DNA of 64,000 nucleotides from DATBHM01 sp963772375 (GTDB lineage: Bacteria > Actinomycetota > UBA4738 > JACQTL01). The position numbers and the translations under genes are program-made. Positions 60,054-64,000 of this stretch are shown piece after piece. The stretch is from the NCBI GenBank assembly GCA_963772375.1, contig CAVYXG010000004.1, positions 595,331 to 659,330 on the forward strand, read 5' to 3'. Each line of letters begins with the position of its first letter. The first letter of the stretch is position 1. The notes beneath the pieces are model-generated. The model was not told where the DNA came from. It ran no database searches and saw only the letters and a list, made by a program, of their open reading frames with translations.

Positions 60054-60935
60054 GTGAACCTCCGTCCCGCGCTCCGGCGGAACCGCCGCGCGCTCCCGCT
60101 GGTCCTCGCGGCCCCCCTGCTGCCGCCGAAGCGGCTGCCCGAGCGCCCCCTGTTCGTCATCGGATGCCCCCGGAGCGGCACCACCGTCGTGTTCTCCCTG
60201 CTCCGGGCGAATCCCGCGCTGGCCTCGATCGGACAGGAGGGCCACGTCCTCTGGGAGTCGTTCCACCACCCCCGCGAGCACGGCTGGCGCTCCAACGCCC
60301 TCGGCCCGGACGACGTCCGTTCCTTCGAACGGCGCTACCTGGCCTGGGCCATCGACGGGCTGGCCAGGCCGCGGCGCCGCCGGTTCCTGGACAAGACACC
60401 CCGCAACACGCTCCGCCTCCCCTACCTCGACGCCCTGTTCCCCGACGCGCAGTACGTCTTCGTCCAGCGCGACGGCCGGGCGACCGTCTCGAGCCTGGTG
60501 GTGGCGTGGCGCGAACGGGAGCACCCGGCCTACGTCCTGCCGGTCCCCTTCCGCATCCCCGGCATCCCCGAGCGCGTCTGGCAATTCATCCTCCCTCCAG
60601 GATGGCGCGAATACGACGGCCGGCCCCTGGAGGACGTCTGCGCCCTGCAGTACACGACCGCCACCGAGGCCGTCCTCGCGTTCCGGGCCGGCCTCGACCA
60701 GGACCGGTTCGTCGACCTCCGCTACGAGGACCTCCTGACAGATCCAGCCGGCCAGATGGAGCACATCCACAAGGCGCTCGACGTCCCCTTCACCGACGCC
60801 GAGGCCGGCCGGGCACGCCAGCAGGTCCGCACCAGCTCCGATCCCGAGAAGTGGCGCACCGCCACCCCGGACGAGATCCAGCGAGTCCTCCCGGCGATCG
60901 AGCCCATGCTCGAACGAACGGGTTACCGGACGTAG
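60054..60935 (+). CDS. Sulfotransferase family protein
   Basis: A 293-residue protein with the 5'-phosphosulfate-binding loop FVIGCPRSGTTVVFSLL (CPRSGTT at 38-44) near the N-terminus, and later FVQRDGRATVSSLVVAWRE, the 3'-phosphate loop region, then LRYEDLLTDP typical of this fold. It would transfer sulfate from PAPS to a sugar or other acceptor, possibly surface polysaccharide given the genes downstream. The start is a GTG at 60054; the N-terminus is arginine-rich and not a clear signal peptide. Divergent from rpoC. Confidence 0.85.
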   Translation: MNLRPALRRNRRALPLVLAAPLLPPKRLPERPLFVIGCPRSGTTVVFSLLRANPALASIGQEGHVLWESFHHPREHGWRSNALGPDDVRSFERRYLAWAIDGLARPRRRRFLDKTPRNTLRLPYLDALFPDAQYVFVQRDGRATVSSLVVAWREREHPAYVLPVPFRIPGIPERVWQFILPPGWREYDGRPLEDVCALQYTTATEAVLAFRAGLDQDRFVDLRYEDLLTDPAGQMEHIHKALDVPFTDAEAGRARQQVRTSSDPEKWRTATPDEIQRVLPAIEPMLERTGYRT

Positions 60936-60947
60936 AGCCTGCAGGGA

Positions 60948-60979
60948 TCGGCCCTCGCCCCGAAGGAGGGTGAGGCCGA
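60948..60979 (+). terminator. Terminator-like hairpin after the sulfotransferase gene
   Basis: About 12 paired bases with one bulge (TCGGCC-C-TCGCCC against GGGTGAGGCCGA), loop CGAAGGA, starting 13 bases after the stop. No T-run. Confidence 0.5.
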
Positions 60980-60982
60980 CCA

Positions 60983-61138
60983 CTAGTCGAGAACCGCCCC
61001 CGCCGATTCGCCCCGGGACGGGATGGCCGCAGCTCCGCCCACCTCACCGTTGGACCACAGCCGGATCCGACCCACCGCCGCGAGGCCGACGCTCGGGCAG
61101 AGCCTCGGACCGGCATGCGTGCAGGTCACAGGAATCAC
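60983..61138 (-). pseudogene. Decayed rpoC 5'-end fragment (51-codon open frame)
   Basis: The minus strand has a 51-codon frame from GTG 61138 to TAG. Its middle reads GLAAVGRIRLWSNGEV and aligns with GLATADQIRAWSNGEV near the start of RpoC. At the DNA level 61043-61090 matches 59911-59958 in 38 of 48 bases by eye, in frame, with most differences transitions. Upstream and downstream of this the similarity ends. It has no good ribosome site, but a strong promoter lies 84 bases upstream. Most likely a partial duplication left when the rpoB-rpoC junction was broken; a small functional peptide cannot be excluded. Confidence 0.7.
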
Positions 61139-61221
61139 GGTGTCGAACAACAAGGATCACCCCCGGGTAGGGTCTCGTCACTGCGCGTTGGAAGAGACGG
61201 GAGACGGCACGGCAACTGCGT

Positions 61222-61251
61222 ATTGTAGACATCCCGTTCGCCGGGAGTCAA
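61222..61251 (-). promoter_or_regulatory. Strong promoter facing the rpoC fragment
   Basis: On the minus strand TTGACT (61246-61251), an 18-base spacer and TACAAT (61222-61227), one of the best promoter matches in the window. It points at the rpoC fragment and then runs antisense into the sulfotransferase gene. It may be the relict of an rpoC promoter or drive a small RNA. Confidence 0.65.
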
Positions 61252-61675
61252 CCCCCTCGGCAAGTCGCGAGTCAACATCGGGTGCCGCGTTCGCTAAACA
61301 CCCTTGTGGCCCCGCGGCCTCGCGATCGTCATAGGTACGACAGAGTTAGGCCAAAAGACCCTTTCGTTTCCCTCCAGCCTGTGGATAAAGTCGGAGGACT
61401 TTGGTCGGAGGACGTCGGGAGGAGATCGGGACACGCATCGCGCCAGCTGGCCGGGGCGAAGGCCACCTGCCGGTGGCACCAGGGAGGGAATGAAGGCCGT
61501 TCGGCCTCGGGTGCGAGAGCCCGGCGACGAGGGCGAGACGGGGAGGTGCTGTGGAATCGTACGTCCGGCGTCGGTGGGATAGGATGCCGGGGTCCCGGCT
61601 GCCCGCTACCCAATTGCCTAGCCTCACCTCCGCGGGTGGACTCCGCGTCTCGGGGGAAATGTGATTGACGAGCCC
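61252..61675. other. 424-base intergenic region without a gene
   Basis: No credible coding sequence. It contains a perfect 9-base match to the DnaA box (TGTGGATAA, 61380-61388), a palindrome AAAGTC-GGAG-GACTTT (61387-61402) and a 10-base direct repeat GTCGGAGGAC (61390-61399 and 61404-61413). Codon-like GC bias is lost here. The stretch may hold the control region of the polysaccharide locus to the right. Confidence 0.5.
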
Positions 61676-61856
61676 ATGCGTGTTCCCGTGACTGGATCGC
61701 CAATCCTTGGTCAGCGTGGCGATGCAAGCGGCCCTCGCCGAGGAACCGGGGATCGACGTCGTGGCCGATGGCGATGCCCGGGTGGGCGTGTTGAACCGGG
61801 CGGTTCGGTCCTCGCCGCACGTCGTGGTCCTGAATCTCGTCAGGGGCCTGCCGTGA
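61676..61856 (+). pseudogene. Remnant of a response-regulator receiver domain
   Basis: Frame 61676 starts MRVPVTGSPIL, like the MRVLVVDDHPL of NarL-type regulators, and after a one-base shift continues as LVSVAMQAALAEEPGIDVVA and later SSPHVVVLNLVRGLP, like the ...RPDVVLLDLRMPG segment. The aspartates of the acidic pocket are gone and the rest of the protein is missing, so it is a decayed N-terminus. The final stop overlaps the next gene's GTG (GTGA), so it might survive as a translated leader. Confidence 0.5.
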
Positions 61857-63351
61857 GCATCCGGGACGTCATCGGGCTCAGTCGTCGAAGGTCACGGGCT
61901 CTCAGGCCGTCGACGACGAGATGGTTGACCTCACCTCTCGACGCCGAGCAGGCGGCGGCGCGTCCCGGAGAGGCGACCGCCGCGCAGCGGCAGCGGTCCC
62001 TGGCCAGCGATCCTCGGCCTCCTCGACATGGGGTGTCTGGCCCTCGCGTTGCTCGCCTCCCACGTGCTCGTCTACCGGGGGCTCCCCGACGGAGCGTTTT
62101 TCGCGTCGCTGGGGCTGGGGGCCCTGCTCTGGATCGTGGTCTTCCGGTTCTTCGGGCTCTACGATCCCTACAGCCTCTCCGGCATGGAGGAGCTTCGGCG
62201 CACCGTGAGCGCGGTGGGCATCGGCATCCTGCTGATCCTTCTGGTGTTCTGGTTCGACGCGATCCCCGGGCGGGCCTGGGTGGCGGTGTCCCTCGGGATC
62301 GCCCTGTTCCTCGAGATCACGGCGCGACGGGTGACGCGGTTGCTGGTGCGCCGGCAGAACGCTCGCGACGGCGCGGCGCTCGGCACCCTCGTCATCGGCG
62401 ACTCCCAACGACTCGGTGAGGCTGATCGAGATGCTCGAGGCACCGGAGTCCGGCTTCCGGCCGCTCGGGTTCATCAACGTCGAGAGCCCCGTGGTGACCT
62501 TCTCCGACCGGCCCACGCAGGAAGCCGTGGAGCAGCTCCGAGGCGTGTTCAGGGAATACTCGCCGGACTGCGTCTTCGTGGCATCCCCCGGCATCTCCTC
62601 GTTCCAGCTCACCGCGATCATGCAGGCTGCGCGCCAGGAGGGCCTCGTGGTCCGGATCTTCACCCACCTCCACGGCGTCATGCCCTCTCGCCTCACCGTG
62701 CACTCGTTCGGTCCGGGGGGCGTGGCGCTCGCCCTGAAACCCGCCCGCCTCACAACCGCGCAGCGAGCGGTGAAGCGGGCGATGGATCTCTGCATCGCCG
62801 GGCTCGGTCTGCTCGTCGCTCTGCCGCTGCTGGTCGTCATCGCCCTGCTCATCAAGCTCACCTCCCGCGGCCCGGTGCTTTTCCGCCAGGAACGCGTGAC
62901 CGAGGACGGGCGGACGTTCCAGATGCTCAAGTTCCGAACGATGCGGCAGGATGCCGACCGCGTCGCCGCCGACCATGCCATGGACACGTCGGTCCCCTTC
63001 TTCAAGATGAAGGACGACCCCCGGCTCACGCGTCTCGGAAGGTGGCTCCGCAAGCTCAGCCTCGACGAGGTCCCTCAGCTCCTCAACGTGGTCAGGGGCG
63101 ACATGAGCCTCGTCGGGCCAAGGCCGCTTCCGGCGGATCAGGTCGCCGCGAACCAAGAGCTGCTCGGGCCCCGCCACGAGGTTCGAGCCGGGATCACGGG
63201 GTGGTGGCAGATCCAGGGTCGCAGCGACGTCACCCCCGAAGAGGCGATCGGGATGGACGGCTTCTACATTCAGAACTGGTCCCCCCTCCTGGACATGTAC
63301 ATCCTGCTGCGGACGCTGCGAGTCCTGGTCGGCCACACCGGCGCGTACTGA
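61853..63351 (+). pseudogene. Exopolysaccharide polyprenyl glycosylphosphotransferase, broken by apparent frameshifts
   Basis: Pieces in three frames join into one protein of about 498 residues, the usual size. Frame from GTG 61853 gives a cytoplasmic start (VSIRDVIGLSRRRSR); near 62006 it must shift by one base to the frame with membrane segments (AILGLLDMGCLALALLASHV). Near 62404-62406, in a CCC run, it shifts again to the frame holding VRLIEMLEAPESGFRPLGFI and the intact catalytic C-terminus (AVKRAMDLCIAGLGLL, GPVLFRQERV, FRTMR, LDEVPQLLNVVRGDMSLVGP). The enzyme would move a sugar phosphate to undecaprenyl phosphate. Sequencing error or true decay are both possible; the catalytic domain 62416-63351 is intact. 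Confidence 0.75.
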
Positions 63352-63354
63352 GCC

Positions 63355-64000
63355 ATGGCGACCACCTCGATCCTCCCTCGCCCTTTCGTGCGCTCCCGCG
63401 TCCTCGGGCAGCGCGTGGACGCCGTGAGCCATCGCCAGGCAGTCGACCTCGTGCTCGACCGGGCCCTGCTCGGCGTTCCCGGCGCCTACGTCTGCCTCAC
63501 CAACGTGCACACGACGGTGGAGTCTCAGCAGAATCCGGGGCTCCGGCAGGCGTGCGAATCCGCATTCCTCTCCGTACCGGACGGGATGCCGCTCGTGTGG
63601 ATCCTCCGTCGTAGGGGGTACGGGCACGTGGAGAAGGTCACGGGCATCGAGTACGTGCCGAACGTGGCCGCAGCGGGCGTGGAGCGGGGGATCCGACATT
63701 TCTTCTTCGGAGGCGCCCCGGGGGTCGCGGAGGCCGCGGCGCGGGGCCTCCGAGCCCGCGTCGCCGGTACCGAGGTCGTCGGCGTCCACACCCCTCCGTT
63801 CGGTCCACCGGAGGGCTGGGACCTCGAGGATCTGCGTGCTCGGCTGCTCGAGGCGCGCCCTCACATCATGTGGATCGGGCTGGGCGCGCCGAAGCAGGAA
63901 CTGTGGATGGCGAAGTTCGCCGATCAGCTCGGCGTCCCCGTTTCGGTCGGTGTGGGCGCGGCGTTCGACTTCCTCGCGGGCACGAAGCGCCCGGCCCCGA
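63355..64000 (+). CDS. WecG/TagA/CpsF family glycosyltransferase, cut by the window end
   Basis: Open from ATG 63355, 3 bases after the previous stop, to the edge (about 215 residues visible). Family marks: VCLTNVHTTVESQQNP, the catalytic Asp76 in SVPDGMPLVW, HFFFGGAPGVAE, and IGLGAPKQELWMAKF. Such enzymes add ManNAc- or glucosyl-type sugars to lipid-linked intermediates in teichoic-acid or capsule synthesis. Together with the phosphotransferase it indicates a polysaccharide locus extending to the right. Confidence 0.9.
   Translation, partial: MATTSILPRPFVRSRVLGQRVDAVSHRQAVDLVLDRALLGVPGAYVCLTNVHTTVESQQNPGLRQACESAFLSVPDGMPLVWILRRRGYGHVEKVTGIEYVPNVAAAGVERGIRHFFFGGAPGVAEAAARGLRARVAGTEVVGVHTPPFGPPEGWDLEDLRARLLEARPHIMWIGLGAPKQELWMAKFADQLGVPVSVGVGAAFDFLAGTKRPAP

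Noticed and set aside
60054..60983. The minus-strand frame 59991-60983 as an unusual rpoB end
   Set aside because: It is antisense to a sulfotransferase with clear PAPS motifs and shows no RpoB C-terminal sequence.
61380..61388. DnaA box as a sign of a replication origin
   Set aside because: A single perfect 9-mer without other boxes, AT-rich region or dnaA/dnaN/rpmH nearby; chance occurrence is sufficient.
61336..61660. A riboswitch ahead of the polysaccharide genes
   Set aside because: I compared it by eye with c-di-GMP, cobalamin and ydaO-type consensus features and found no convincing match.

Overview
The window is high-GC bacterial DNA from a member of the Actinomycetota, probably an uncultured lineage. 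Supporting evidence: an actinobacterial-type RpoC with the coiled-coil insert of that phylum, the gene order glmM-rpsI-rplM ... truA-rplQ-rpoA, GTG/TTG starts, TTGACA/TAGGGT-like promoters, ECF sigma and ROK regulators. I cannot name a genus from the sequence alone.

Layout. (1) 1-8462: a signalling block. It holds the end of a TPR protein, a minus-strand pair made of a TPR/class III nucleotide cyclase and a 1013-residue Npt-like nucleotide transporter fused to HEAT repeats and a cyclic-nucleotide-binding domain, and a divergent cyclase-ATPase-TPR regulator. (2) 8471-16929: amino-sugar genes glmS and glmM, a small DUF2007-like protein, rpsI-rplM, a TauE/SafE exporter, mmsA and truA. (3) 17012-24796: an ECF sigma factor with a membrane-anchored partner gene, then a plus-strand ROK regulator and pentose-type ABC transporter, lying between truA and rplQ, which often adjoin in related genomes. 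(4) 24866-46786: a nearly continuous minus-strand superoperon in the order rpsL-rpsG-fusA-tuf-rpsJ ... secY-adk-map-(two unrelated genes)-infA-rpmJ-rpsM-rpsK-rpoA-rplQ; rpsD is absent here. (5) 47003-55941: two large paralogous secreted subtilases around an inositol-monophosphatase-family gene, then a secreted CAP-domain protein. (6) 56053-59991: rpoC, without rpoB next to it. (7) 60054-64000: a sulfotransferase, a degraded-looking zone, a polyprenyl glycosylphosphotransferase split by apparent frameshifts, and a WecG/TagA/CpsF glycosyltransferase cut by the window end; this looks like the edge of an exopolysaccharide locus.

How the genes may work together. The core is translation and transcription machinery under few strong promoters. 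Several leaders (rpsL, rplM, the TauE gene) carry stem-loops followed by U-runs between promoter and start codon. Two intergenic spaces of the superoperon (rpsQ-rplN and fusA-tuf) contain copies of the same structured element, which also supplies the Shine-Dalgarno sequence of the next gene. Several ribosomal proteins carry low-complexity tails, most notably S3 (9-residue tandem repeats) and L13 (about 87 basic residues).

The most unusual observations are three. First, rpoC is separated from rpoB, and a decayed copy of the rpoC 5' coding sequence sits about 1.1 kb upstream behind a strong promoter. Second, a nucleotide cyclase is coupled to a cNMP-binding nucleotide-transporter fusion. Third, the duplicated structured element shows stem-preserving sequence changes.
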